DNA of 64,000 bases, from positions 186,001-250,000 of the forward strand of contig NZ_JAMHIV010000002.1 in NCBI RefSeq assembly GCF_023897065.1. The letters run 5' to 3'. A model generated the notes under the pieces. It was not told the origin of the DNA. It searched no databases and worked only from the letters and a program-made list of their open reading frames with translations. This document shows positions 52,818 to 61,538 of the stretch, in pieces. The stretch's first letter is position 1. Each line of letters starts with the position of its first letter. A program made the position numbers and the translations under genes. The stretch comes from Crossiella sp. SN42 (GTDB lineage: Bacteria; Actinomycetota; Actinomycetes; Mycobacteriales; Pseudonocardiaceae).

Positions 52818-54182
52818 TCAGACTTTCCGGTCCTCGCCCGAGAACGGTTTCGGGACTGTGATCTGCGGATTCGACTCCACCTCGGCCACGATGGCCGCCC
52901 AGTCCCGGCGCGGATGCTCCACCTGGCCGAGTGACACCACCTCGCGGCCGCAGAAGAAGGTCAGCACCCAGTCGCCCAGCACCCGCACCTTGCGGTTGAA
53001 GGTGGGCACCCGGCTCAGGTGGTACAGCCGGTGCAGCAGCCAGGCCAGGAACCCGCGCAGCCGGATGCCGTAGACCTCCGCCACGCCCTTGTGCAGGCCG
53101 AGGCTGGCCACCGAGCCGACGTGCTTGTGCCGGTACTCCCGGACCGGCCTGCCCCGGACCGCGGCACGCAGGTTGTCCGCGAGCACCTTGGCCTGCCGCA
53201 CCGCGTGCTGGGCACTGGGCGCGCACACGCTCAGCCCGCTGGCCGACAGGTCCGGCACCGCCGCGCAGTCACCGGCCGACCACACCCCGTCCACGCCGAT
53301 CACCTCAAGCGCGGGCGTGCACAGCAACCGGCCCCTGCTGTCCACCGGCAGCCCCGAGCGCGCGGCCAGCGGGTTGGCCTTCACCCCCGCGGTCCACACC
53401 ACCGTGTCCGCGGCGAACTGCTCGCCGTCGGTGAGCACCACCTGCCCACCGTCCATTGCGGACACCCGGGTGCCCAGCCGCACCTCGGTGCCGCGCTCGC
53501 GCAGCCGCCGCACGGTGTACTCGGCCATGCTGGGCGAGACTTCCGGCAACACCCGATCGGCTGCTTCCACCAGCACCCACCGCATGTCCTTTTCGGACAG
53601 TCGGGGGTGGTGCCGCAGGGCCGCGCGGGCCATGTCCTCCAGCTCGCCGAAGACCTCGATCCCGGCATATCCGGCGCCCACCACGACGAAGGTGAGCGCC
53701 CGCCGCCGCAGCACCTCGTCCTCGGTGGTGGAGGCCACGTCCAGGCGGGAGAGCACGTGGTTGCGCAGGTGGATGGCCTCGCCGACCGAGCCGAAGCCGA
53801 TCCCGCACTCGGCCAGGCCGGGCACCGGCAGCGTCCTGGCGACCGCGCCGGGGGCCAGCACCAGGTGGTCGTAGGCCAGCTCGGCCGGCACACCCTCCAC
53901 CGGCAGCACGGTGACGATCTTGCGTTCGGCGTCCACCGCGGTCACCCGCCCGGTGAGCACGGTGCACTTGCGCAGGACCTTGCGCAGCGGTACTACCACA
54001 TGGCGCGGCTCGATCGAGCCGGCGGCGGCCTCCGGGAGGAACGGTTGGTAGGTCATGTTCGGCTGCGGGTCGACGACCGTGATCGTCGCCTCGCCCGCGC
54101 GCAGCTTTCGCTGGAGTCGCAGCGCGGTGTACATGCCGACATAACCGCCCCCGACCACGACTATCCGTTGCGGTCCGCTCAT
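52818..54182 (-). CDS. Type II NADH dehydrogenase-like FAD oxidoreductase
   Basis: Predicted 454 aa. VVVGGGYVGMYTALRL binds FAD, TFVVVGAGYAGIEVFGELEDM binds NADH, and GVWSAGDCAAVPD closes the flavin site, matching non-proton-pumping NADH:quinone oxidoreductases. The C-terminus (GFLAWLLHRLYHLSRVPTF) is the amphipathic membrane-binding segment. It would feed electrons into the quinone pool at the inner membrane face. ATG at 54182 follows GGGGACAGCG. Divergent from the LCP gene. Confidence 0.9.
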   Translation of the reverse strand: MSGPQRIVVVGGGYVGMYTALRLQRKLRAGEATITVVDPQPNMTYQPFLPEAAAGSIEPRHVVVPLRKVLRKCTVLTGRVTAVDAERKIVTVLPVEGVPAELAYDHLVLAPGAVARTLPVPGLAECGIGFGSVGEAIHLRNHVLSRLDVASTTEDEVLRRRALTFVVVGAGYAGIEVFGELEDMARAALRHHPRLSEKDMRWVLVEAADRVLPEVSPSMAEYTVRRLRERGTEVRLGTRVSAMDGGQVVLTDGEQFAADTVVWTAGVKANPLAARSGLPVDSRGRLLCTPALEVIGVDGVWSAGDCAAVPDLSASGLSVCAPSAQHAVRQAKVLADNLRAAVRGRPVREYRHKHVGSVASLGLHKGVAEVYGIRLRGFLAWLLHRLYHLSRVPTFNRKVRVLGDWVLTFFCGREVVSLGQVEHPRRDWAAIVAEVESNPQITVPKPFSGEDRKV

Positions 54183-54456
54183 CGCTGTCCCCATTCGTGA
54201 CTCTGCGCGTTGACAGCACCCAGCCTGCGGCGAAGCGGTCAGCGGCAACTCCCCCACAGGAACCAGCGCACTCCCCCAGGAGAGGGGATCGAGGCGATTC
54301 CGGTCACGTGCGGCAACCAAATCGACTATCGGTACGTTTAACGGCCGAGGGCCGGTGCCACCTGCGGCGGCCCAGCGGAACCACTGGTCAACGGTGCAAC
54401 CCGGCTCGGGACTGCGGCGTATGAACAGCGCAGGACAGAACCGAGGAGCTGGACAC

Positions 54457-56055
54457 ATGGGCCGACGGTCGCGAGAGAGTGAGCAATCGCGCACGCTGGG
54501 TAAGGCTTTGCTGCTCACCCTGAGCTCGGTGGTCGTGCCCGGTTCCGGACACCTGGCCCTGCGCAAGCGCGCGGGCTGGTTCCTGCTGGCCGGATTCCTG
54601 CTGCTGATCGGCGCCGGCGTCTACCTCGGGCTGACCGTCACCCAGGAGCAGCTGTTCCAGTACGCGGTGTCACCGAGGGTCCTGCTCGGCGCGATCATCG
54701 CCTGCGTCCTGCTCGCGCTGGTCTGGATCGCCGTGGTGCTGCGCACCTTCGCGCTGGCCCGCCCGCGCGGCATGCGGCTGGGCGGCCGGATCACCGCCAC
54801 CCTGGTGGTGGCCACCCTGTGCGCGGTGATCGCCGCGCCGCTGGGCTTCGCCGCCTACAACGTGCACGCCCAGCGCTCGCTGGTGCAGAACCTGTTCCCC
54901 TCCGGCGGCACCACCGCCAGCAGCGGCCAGGGCGGCACCGCGCAGACCGGCGACGCCGAGGCGATCAAGAAGCCGCGGATCAACATCCTGCTGGTGGGCA
55001 GCGACGCGGGCCCCGACCGCACCGGCACCCGCACCGACACCATGATGGTGGCCAGCCTGGACACCAGCAGCGGCCAGACCGTGCTCTTCGGCCTGCCGCG
55101 CAACCTGCAGCGCGCCCAGTTCCCGGCCGGTTCGCCGATGGCCAAGCAGTTCCCCAACGGCTTCCACGACGGCAGGGACCCCAACTCCGGCGAGTACCTG
55201 CTCAACGCGCTGTACAAGTACGGCAACGAGCACCCGCAGCTGGCGCCCAGCGGCCCGAGCACGGTGCCGGGGCTGAACCTGCTGCACTCCTCGGTGGCAG
55301 CCATGCTGGGCGTGGACCTGGACTACTTCATCCAGGTCAACATGGCCGGCTTCGCCTCCATCATCGACGCCCTCGGCGGCGTGGACGTCAACGTGGGCCC
55401 CAAGCCGATCCCGATCAACGGCCTCGGCCCGCACGGCGAGCAGATCCGCCCCAAGGGCTGGATCCCGGCCGGGCAGCAGCACCTCAACGGCGAGCAGGCG
55501 CTCTGGTACGGCCGCGCGCGCAGCGACGGCAGCGACTACATGCGGATGAGCCGCCAGCGCTGCCTGATCAAGTACGTGATCGAGCAGAAGAGCCCGATGG
55601 ACCTGCTGACCAACTTCCAGGGCATCGCCGCGGCCACCCAGGACAACGTGGCCACCAACATCCCGCAGGACGTGCTGCCCGCGCTGCTGTCGCTGGCCAA
55701 CAAGGCCCGCACCAAGCCGATCCAGAGCATCTCCTTCGACCCCAACCTCTCCACCCGCAACGGCGGCAAGTTCTCCACCGCCGTGCCGGACTTCAACTAC
55801 ATGCGCGAGGTCGTGCGCAACGCCCAGGCGCTGACCACCACCAGCACCACGGCCAAGCCCACCACGACCACCAGCGCCGCCCCGCCGACCACCACCACCG
55901 GCAAGCCCGGCGCCAAGACCACGCCCAACCGCACCACCGGCACCCAGCCGCCCAGCAGCGCGGGCAACGGCACCGGGACCTCGCCCAACATCGCGCCGCC
56001 GGACTCCCTGGACCAGATCTGCTCCACCGACCCCGGACAGACGGACAAGAACTAG
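54457..56055 (+). CDS. LytR-CpsA-Psr (LCP) family cell-wall ligase
   Basis: Predicted 532 aa from the ATG at 54457 after GAGGAGCTGGACAC. Four hydrophobic segments occupy about residues 15-145, more than the single anchor of many LCP proteins. The LCP domain starts at KKPRINILLVGSDAG, with RTDTMMVASLD, LPRN, DLDYFIQVNMAGF and ALWYGRARSDGSDYMRMSRQR. A Thr/Pro-rich tail follows (TTTSTTAKPTTTTSAA). LCP enzymes transfer teichoic acid or arabinogalactan-type polymers to peptidoglycan. The 274-nt upstream gap contains no recognised element. Confidence 0.88.
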   Translation: MGRRSRESEQSRTLGKALLLTLSSVVVPGSGHLALRKRAGWFLLAGFLLLIGAGVYLGLTVTQEQLFQYAVSPRVLLGAIIACVLLALVWIAVVLRTFALARPRGMRLGGRITATLVVATLCAVIAAPLGFAAYNVHAQRSLVQNLFPSGGTTASSGQGGTAQTGDAEAIKKPRINILLVGSDAGPDRTGTRTDTMMVASLDTSSGQTVLFGLPRNLQRAQFPAGSPMAKQFPNGFHDGRDPNSGEYLLNALYKYGNEHPQLAPSGPSTVPGLNLLHSSVAAMLGVDLDYFIQVNMAGFASIIDALGGVDVNVGPKPIPINGLGPHGEQIRPKGWIPAGQQHLNGEQALWYGRARSDGSDYMRMSRQRCLIKYVIEQKSPMDLLTNFQGIAAATQDNVATNIPQDVLPALLSLANKARTKPIQSISFDPNLSTRNGGKFSTAVPDFNYMREVVRNAQALTTTSTTAKPTTTTSAAPPTTTTGKPGAKTTPNRTTGTQPPSSAGNGTGTSPNIAPPDSLDQICSTDPGQTDKN

Positions 56056-56078
56056 TTCGCCGCCTACGCTGACCCGCT

Positions 56079-57287
56079 ATGGGCGGCGAGGCGGGGCTGG
56101 TACTGAGCGGGGCGACCCTCATTGACGGCACCGGCGCCGATCCGGTCCCGTCGGCCACTGTGCACACCCTCGGCGACCGGATCACCTCGGTGGACTCGCC
56201 GCCCTCGCCCGGCGCGCGGGTGCTGGACCTGTCCGGGTGCACGCTGCTGCCGGGGCTGATCGACGCGCACTCGCACCTGGGCCTGATCGACCTCGGTGAG
56301 CGGGATCCGCTGTCCCCGGCCAGGACCGCGGCGGAGATGTTCCGCAACGCCGAGCTGTGCCTGCTCGCCGGACACACCACCGCGCGCGACCTCGGCGGCG
56401 CGGACGGCGCGCTCACCGAGGTCATCGAGGCGGGGCTGGTGCCCGGGCCGCGGCTGCTGCCCTCCGGGCCCATGCTGGCGCAGTCCGGCGGGCACGGCGA
56501 CCACACCCCGAGCTTCCTGGACCGCCACCAGCACTACGCGGGCCTGCCCGGCCTCTCGCACGCCACCCAGACCTGCGACGGGCCGGAGGAGGTCCGGCGA
56601 GCCGCCCGGCACGCCTTCCGGCGCGGCGCGACCCAGCTCAAGGTGGCCGCCTCCGGTGGCGTGCTGTCGCGTACGGCGGGCATCGCCGACACCCAGTTCA
56701 CCGTGGCCGAGCTGCGCGCCGCGGTCGAGGAGGCGGCCAGCCGGGGCAGCTACGTGACCGCGCACGCCCATGCGCTGCAAGCGATCCACAATGGACTCGA
56801 CGCCGGGGTGGCCTGTTTCGAGCACGGCAGCTTCCTGGACGAGGAGACCGCGGCGCGGATGGCCCTGCACGGCGCGGCCCTCGTCCCCACACTGTCCATT
56901 ATGGATGTTCTGGGCCGGCCGGAGCTGGCCGACCGGATCGAGCAGGTGCGCGCGGCCACGTACAACGCGGTGCTGGTGGCCACCGAGGCCGGAGTGCTGG
57001 TCGGCTCCGGCAGCGACCACCTCGGCCCCGGCCAGCACCGGCGCGGACTGGAGATCACGGTCAAGGCCAAGGTGCTCGGTGCGATGGCCGCGATCGTCTC
57101 GGCCACCCTGACCAACGCCCGGATCCTGCGCCTGGACCACGAGATCGGCTCGGTCGAGGTCGGCAAGTGCGCCGACCTGGTCGCGGTCGCAGGCGACCCG
57201 CTGGCCGAACCGGGACTGTTCGCCGACCCGGACCGGGTGGTGCTGGTCGTGCGCGGCGGCCGGATCGTCAAGGACACCAGGACCTAG
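56079..57287 (+). CDS. Amidohydrolase-family metallohydrolase
   Basis: Predicted 402 aa. The metal-binding DAHSHLGL, LKVAASGGV (the lysine/metal region), VTAHAHA, FEHGSF and GSGSDHLGPG belong to imidazolonepropionase/Xaa-Pro-dipeptidase-like amidohydrolases. Such enzymes hydrolyse cyclic amides or prolyl peptides; substrate is not predictable. It starts 23 nt after the LCP gene and is probably cotranscribed. Its last 4 nt overlap the convergent small gene. Confidence 0.87.
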   Translation: MGGEAGLVLSGATLIDGTGADPVPSATVHTLGDRITSVDSPPSPGARVLDLSGCTLLPGLIDAHSHLGLIDLGERDPLSPARTAAEMFRNAELCLLAGHTTARDLGGADGALTEVIEAGLVPGPRLLPSGPMLAQSGGHGDHTPSFLDRHQHYAGLPGLSHATQTCDGPEEVRRAARHAFRRGATQLKVAASGGVLSRTAGIADTQFTVAELRAAVEEAASRGSYVTAHAHALQAIHNGLDAGVACFEHGSFLDEETAARMALHGAALVPTLSIMDVLGRPELADRIEQVRAATYNAVLVATEAGVLVGSGSDHLGPGQHRRGLEITVKAKVLGAMAAIVSATLTNARILRLDHEIGSVEVGKCADLVAVAGDPLAEPGLFADPDRVVLVVRGGRIVKDTRT

Positions 57288-57634
57288 GACAGCTCCTGGC
57301 GCAGCACGCTCAGCACCCCGGAATCGAGCCCGGTCCCGGCCTGACCGGCCAGCCACCGCTCCAGCTCCCGGCCCCGGTCCACCAGCCACAGCTCACGCCC
57401 GCCGCGCTCGCGCACCAGCACCGCCCCACCGGCGATCACGACCTCCGCGATCGGCGCACCGGCCGAACCCGGCTCGACCCGCAAACCCCGGTACCCCAAC
57501 GGTTCTGACCGCGCGTCCGGCGCGGGCGCCGGGTCGAGTCCGGCGAGCCTGCGCAACAGCTCGGTCCCGGTGGCCGGGTCCAGCCGGAAGCGCGGGTTCG
57601 GCCGCCCGCTGTAGAGATCGACCTCGACGTCCAT
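57284..57634 (-). CDS. Small SGRPNP-domain protein
   Basis: Predicted 116 aa. The N-terminus VEVDLYSGRPNPRFRLD matches the start of the larger upstream neighbour (ITADIFSGRSNPVWEV), and PLGYRGLRV corresponds to its GLGFRGFQV. The protein is essentially this domain alone. The function of the (Y/F)SGR(P/S)NP domain is unknown to me. It lies 37 nt after the larger gene on the same strand, so the pair probably arose by duplication and is coexpressed. Confidence 0.7.
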   Translation of the reverse strand: MDVEVDLYSGRPNPRFRLDPATGTELLRRLAGLDPAPAPDARSEPLGYRGLRVEPGSAGAPIAEVVIAGGAVLVRERGGRELWLVDRGRELERWLAGQAGTGLDSGVLSVLRQELS

Positions 57635-57671
57635 GCCGCCGCCCCCCGCCGGTGCTGAAAACCCAACGGTA

Positions 57672-58622
57672 TCAACGAATGCGCTGGCGCTGGCTGTTGC
57701 AGCCGTAGAAGTAGCCGCAGAACTGGGTGTACGGGCCGCGGTTGGCGGTCTCCGGGTTGCTGATCACCACGCCGCTGTTGTCGGTGTTGCGGGCCGCGGT
57801 GCGGCCCGGCTTGTGGCCCCAGTACGGCTCGGACTGCAACCGGTACCAGTGGTAGTCGATGAAGCCGGGTCCCGGCGCGACCACCAGCGCCACCAGCGGA
57901 CGCGGCTTCTCGGTGTCCGGGAAGCAGTCGTAGCGGCGGTGCATGCCGTCGGCCAGCGCGCCCCTGGTCACCTCGGCACAGGTGACCGCGGAGTACACGG
58001 CGCCCGCGCCGCGGCCCGGCTGGGCGAAGGTGTTGGTCCGCCAGTTGGAGGCGTAGTTGTAGCAGTTGTTGTCGCGCAGCGTGGTGGCGTCGTCGTTCCA
58101 GAACCCGGGGTTGAACGCGGTCCGCTCGATGTAACAGGTCACCGCGGCCGCCGACTCGGCGTCCTCCGGGGCCTGCTCCGCGGCCGAGGCGCGGCCGCCG
58201 CGGGTGTCCCGCACCGACTGCGAGGCCGTCCCCGCCGAGCTGACCGACTCCAGCTGGGCGCCCAGGAAGGAGGCCAGCGACTCATCCAGCGGCAGCGCGT
58301 CCTGCGCCCCGTAGCCCGCGCTCTCACTGTGCCCGATCAGGCCGATCAGCCGCTCCCCCAGCTCCGCCGCACCCGGCCCACCGGCCAGCGCGCCCACCGG
58401 CAGGTACACGCTCGCGACCCCCAGGTCCGCCGCGTGGTCATCGCCCAGTGCCTCCACCTGAAAGCCCCGGAACCCCAGTCCGCCCTCGGCCGGCGCCGAG
58501 TCGGTGAGCAGGTCCCGGCTCGCGGTCAGCGCCCGGACCGCGGCCCGCGCCTCGGTCCCGTCCCGCACCTCCCACACCGGGTTCGACCGGCCGGAGAATA
58601 TGTCAGCGGTGATGCGCAACAT
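57672..58622 (-). CDS. SGRSNP-domain protein with C-terminal cysteine-histidine domain
   Basis: Predicted 316 aa from the ATG at 58622 after AAGGGATGTATCG. Residues 1-120 are the SGRSNP domain. After an Ala/Ser-rich linker, residues about 165-316 contain CYNYASN, TFAQPGRG, DYHWYR and WGHKPGRTAA, with a terminal CGYFYGCNS. The order Cys-Asn-Tyr, then DYH, then a HKPG motif resembles a papain-like or NlpC-like cysteine hydrolase. No signal peptide is seen. Function is inferred from motifs only. Confidence 0.65.
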   Translation of the reverse strand: MLRITADIFSGRSNPVWEVRDGTEARAAVRALTASRDLLTDSAPAEGGLGFRGFQVEALGDDHAADLGVASVYLPVGALAGGPGAAELGERLIGLIGHSESAGYGAQDALPLDESLASFLGAQLESVSSAGTASQSVRDTRGGRASAAEQAPEDAESAAAVTCYIERTAFNPGFWNDDATTLRDNNCYNYASNWRTNTFAQPGRGAGAVYSAVTCAEVTRGALADGMHRRYDCFPDTEKPRPLVALVVAPGPGFIDYHWYRLQSEPYWGHKPGRTAARNTDNSGVVISNPETANRGPYTQFCGYFYGCNSQRQRIR

Positions 58623-58840
58623 CGATACATCCCTTCCCAGCAACGTCTCGTGGTGACCACCGACGACGCTGCCAGGAATTCCCGCACGGCAAGGCGACTC
58701 GTCCCCAAGGGGCGCCGCGCACCGCCCCTTGGTCTGCCCCATCCGGCTGGAAAACCCTTATCGCTCTAGGGAATCCGGCCAGTTGGCCCAGCGGGCTAGC
58801 TCTTCACTGTCCACAAAAGACAGAAAGGAAGCCCAGATAG

Positions 58841-59284
58841 CTAGCTGGCACTTCCACGGCGGGCCAGCACACTCACCGCCACTCGTTCGGCCGCCTGTTC
58901 TAGATCCTCGTGCTCCCACACGACTTCCAGCAACCAGCCGGCCTCGGCTAATCGACGTTCGGTGTCCAGGTCTCGCTCGACGTTCCGTCGCACCTTGTCA
59001 GCCCAGTACTGGTTGTTCGCCTTGGGCGCGCGATAGTGGTCAGGGCAACCGTGCCAGAAGCAGCCACGCAGCTCCACTGCGACCTTCGCCGGACGAAAGA
59101 CGACGTCGACCGTCCGGCGCACTTCCGGCAACGGACGTGCGCACACCCGGTAACGCAGCCCTAGCGCGTACAGCGCTTTGCGCAGCCGGATCTCGGGCTT
59201 GGTGTCGAAGCTCTTGTTGGCACGCATCGACTTCCGAGTCGCAGCGCTCGTGGCCCACGATGACTCCGCCATGCGCGCGACCAT
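58841..59284 (-). CDS. vsr: Very short patch repair endonuclease
   Basis: Predicted 147 aa. FDTKPEIRLRKALYALGLRYRV, TVDVVFRPAKVAVELRGCFWHGCPDHYRAPKANNQYWADKV and RDLDTERRLAEAGWLLEVVWEHE cover the whole Vsr family, with the catalytic Asp in VDVVF. Vsr nicks T:G mismatches made when 5-methylcytosine deaminates, protecting the partner methyltransferase's site. It is the third gene after the dcm-like and GIY-YIG genes. Start is ATG 59284 or 59272. Confidence 0.93.
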   Translation of the reverse strand: MVARMAESSWATSAATRKSMRANKSFDTKPEIRLRKALYALGLRYRVCARPLPEVRRTVDVVFRPAKVAVELRGCFWHGCPDHYRAPKANNQYWADKVRRNVERDLDTERRLAEAGWLLEVVWEHEDLEQAAERVAVSVLARRGSAS

Positions 59285-59330
59285 AGCTCGACCCGCCAGC
59301 GAAGTCTTCGAGAGGGTGGCGTGTCGTTCC

Positions 59331-60188
59331 TCAGGTCAGTCGCAATTGACCGTCGTCGCCCTCTTCAACTTCGTCGGTCTCATCAAGCTCGTCAACGCCG
59401 TTGACGTCTTCGTCGTTCCGGTCGTGCTCGTCATCGAGCACCTGACTCTCACCGCCGAGAAGGCTCACAGCGTCGATGGCCGAGACACTTGGCCCTGGCC
59501 GTCCCTCAGCCGCAGCGAAGCGCTCAGCCGTAAGGAAAGTCAGTCGGACAGCTTGGATGACAAGCACCCGACGCAGACCAGTCGAGACATCGCCACGCTC
59601 GTGTGCGACAGCGGCAAGCCTGGCTATCGTCTCAGCACGCCGCGCGATGCGAATGTCAGCATGCCCACGCTCCTCGCGGTTCGCCGCGCTGACCAGGTCA
59701 ACTTTGAGTGACGGCGGCAAATCGACCGTGGCTGAAACTGGCGGAATCTTCTCGTTCAAGATCGCCTTGAAGCGGCTTTCCCTGATTGCCTTCCGGTAGG
59801 CGGAGTACTCGACCGCATTCAAGTGGGCACGGGCGGCCGCGTCGTTTCGCTGGACGGCTTCGAAATCCCACAATGGCCACATCTCGAGCTGCGCCACTTC
59901 GAACACGTCCAGAATACGCATTGCGACGGCGTCTGTCCGCTGATTGGTCAAATGACGTCGAATCCGCGTCCGCAGAGACTCGTTGGTCTGCCCAACATAG
60001 ATGGGCTCGCCATCGTAGTCGTAGAACGCGTAACAGCCCCACCTCGCATCAGCCCACACGCGCCCCTGGTCGTCCCGCAGGGCGAGCGCCTTGGTCAACT
60101 CGTCACGGAAGTCTCGGACTGACCTGGCAGGACCAGCGCCACCTTGTGATTTCTTACGCGCTGACACCAGATCCCACCAGTTCCCCAA
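59331..60188 (-). CDS. GIY-YIG nuclease, probable restriction endonuclease
   Basis: Predicted 285 aa. The GIY-YIG core is GCYAFYDYDGEPIYVGQT (51-68), with Arg in SLRTRIRRHL and a catalytic Glu candidate in NAVEYSAYRKA. A helical C-terminal domain and an acidic tail (DELDETDEVEEGDD) follow. Placement between a 5-cytosine methyltransferase and Vsr argues for a type II restriction enzyme. TTG at 60188 is taken as start; a GTG at 60167 with GTGGGATCTG upstream is equally good. It overlaps the methyltransferase 3' end. Confidence 0.85.
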   Translation of the reverse strand: MGNWWDLVSARKKSQGGAGPARSVRDFRDELTKALALRDDQGRVWADARWGCYAFYDYDGEPIYVGQTNESLRTRIRRHLTNQRTDAVAMRILDVFEVAQLEMWPLWDFEAVQRNDAAARAHLNAVEYSAYRKAIRESRFKAILNEKIPPVSATVDLPPSLKVDLVSAANREERGHADIRIARRAETIARLAAVAHERGDVSTGLRRVLVIQAVRLTFLTAERFAAAEGRPGPSVSAIDAVSLLGGESQVLDDEHDRNDEDVNGVDELDETDEVEEGDDGQLRLT

Positions 60189-61386
60189 CCGGGGCAGAGG
60201 TCATTTGAGGCTTTCCCTGCACCAGCGGCATCAGGTAGTTCTCGGCCAACCAGGCGACCGCAGGCACGCAGACTGCGTCACCGAAGCCAAAAAGGGCCTG
60301 ATTAGGCCGGATGTCGTCCAGTCGGTAGTCACCGGCGCCCATCAGCCGAGCGTATTCCAGAGCAGTCATCCAGCGAACCCGTAGCTGCCCGTTGCCGACT
60401 TCTACCAATGCTTGCTTCGACGAGCCGCCGCGCGCAGTCCGAAGACATCCTGCGATGGAATCCGAACGGACCTCCCACATGGGGATCTTGTTACGCGTGC
60501 GGCGATATGCTGTCCGGTGGGTGATTTTCTTCCCCTTCCGCAACACTGCCAGTCGCTCAGCCTGCAACGGGGAAAGGGAGTTCTCGAACGCAGCGGTGCG
60601 CTTGGCGTCCCACCAGCGTTCGTCGTGCGGATCAATCTTCTCGACGACCGAGGAGAGGTCACCGGCTTTCGCTGTGTCGATCTCCGGCAGCCGCGCGCGG
60701 TGCGTGCGCAGAGTTGGATTGTTGAACGCCGCCTGCAGCCATGCGGGCCGGATCAGCGGGTTGGCTCCCGCGACGTCAGCAGGGGGGTTGCGAGCTCCGA
60801 CCAAGAACAACCGCGGCCTGGACTGCGGCACGAACCACCGAGCGTCCAGCGTCAGCACGTCGACCGAGTAGCCGAGACCGTTCAGCTCCCTTATGGCGGC
60901 CGCCAGGTCCTCGCCGCCATTGCTGGTCGCCAGGCCGACCACGTTCTCCAGCGTCACGACACTAGGGCGGTTCTCAGGCGTCATCTCCCGCAACACGCGG
61001 GTGAAGCCGTAGAAAGTGCCCGACCGCTCCCCGTCCAACCCAGCTCTGGCGCCAGCCAACGAGACATCGACGCATGGCGAAGAAGCCCAGGCCAGGGCAA
61101 CCTTATCCGGCATATCCTGCGTGGTGACGTTCGCGACGTCCGCCAACTTGAACGTGTGCGCTTCTTCCGGGTCCCGGAAGTGCTTCTTGTACATGTCCCG
61201 CTTCGACGGCTCGATGTCGTTCGACCAGGGCACAGAGAACCCCGCCTGCTCGAGCCCCAGCCGAGCCAGTCCGATGCCGGCGAAGAACTCAGCGACCGCA
61301 GGGCCGACAGGCTCGTCCGGCTCATCCGACACCAACTGCAACGACAACTGACCTTGATCATCACGCACGGCAGCTGACTTGGACAC
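60154..61386 (-). CDS. DNA (cytosine-5-)-methyltransferase
   Basis: Predicted 410 aa from the GTG at 61386 after AAGGTGCCTTCC; the longer start at 61446 adds an unconvincing extension. Motif I is FFAGIGLARLGLEQAGF, motif IV SSPCVDVS (catalytic C105), motif VI ENVVG (147-151), motif VIII QSRPRLFLVG, and motifs IX-X are RGGSSKQ and FGFGDAVCVPAV. It methylates a cytosine at an unknown recognition site and protects against the GIY-YIG nuclease. First gene of the restriction-modification operon. Confidence 0.92.
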   Translation of the reverse strand: MSKSAAVRDDQGQLSLQLVSDEPDEPVGPAVAEFFAGIGLARLGLEQAGFSVPWSNDIEPSKRDMYKKHFRDPEEAHTFKLADVANVTTQDMPDKVALAWASSPCVDVSLAGARAGLDGERSGTFYGFTRVLREMTPENRPSVVTLENVVGLATSNGGEDLAAAIRELNGLGYSVDVLTLDARWFVPQSRPRLFLVGARNPPADVAGANPLIRPAWLQAAFNNPTLRTHRARLPEIDTAKAGDLSSVVEKIDPHDERWWDAKRTAAFENSLSPLQAERLAVLRKGKKITHRTAYRRTRNKIPMWEVRSDSIAGCLRTARGGSSKQALVEVGNGQLRVRWMTALEYARLMGAGDYRLDDIRPNQALFGFGDAVCVPAVAWLAENYLMPLVQGKPQMTSAPVGELVGSGVSA

Positions 61387-61538
61387 GGAAGGCACCTTAC
61401 GAAATCTACGGCACAGAGTGGGGGATGTTAGCAACGGGTCGCACAACTGTTCGAGCCCGCTGTCAGGAGGCTACCGAAAGATCACCAACGACTGCGCCGT
61501 GGTCCAAGCTGTGGGACCGCGCAAGGCCGAGGAGGGGC

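Noticed and set aside
54183-54456. ECF-type promoter (GGAACC) upstream of the LCP gene
   Set aside because: The GGAACC word at about 54378 lacks a convincing matching -10 at the right distance, so it was not annotated.
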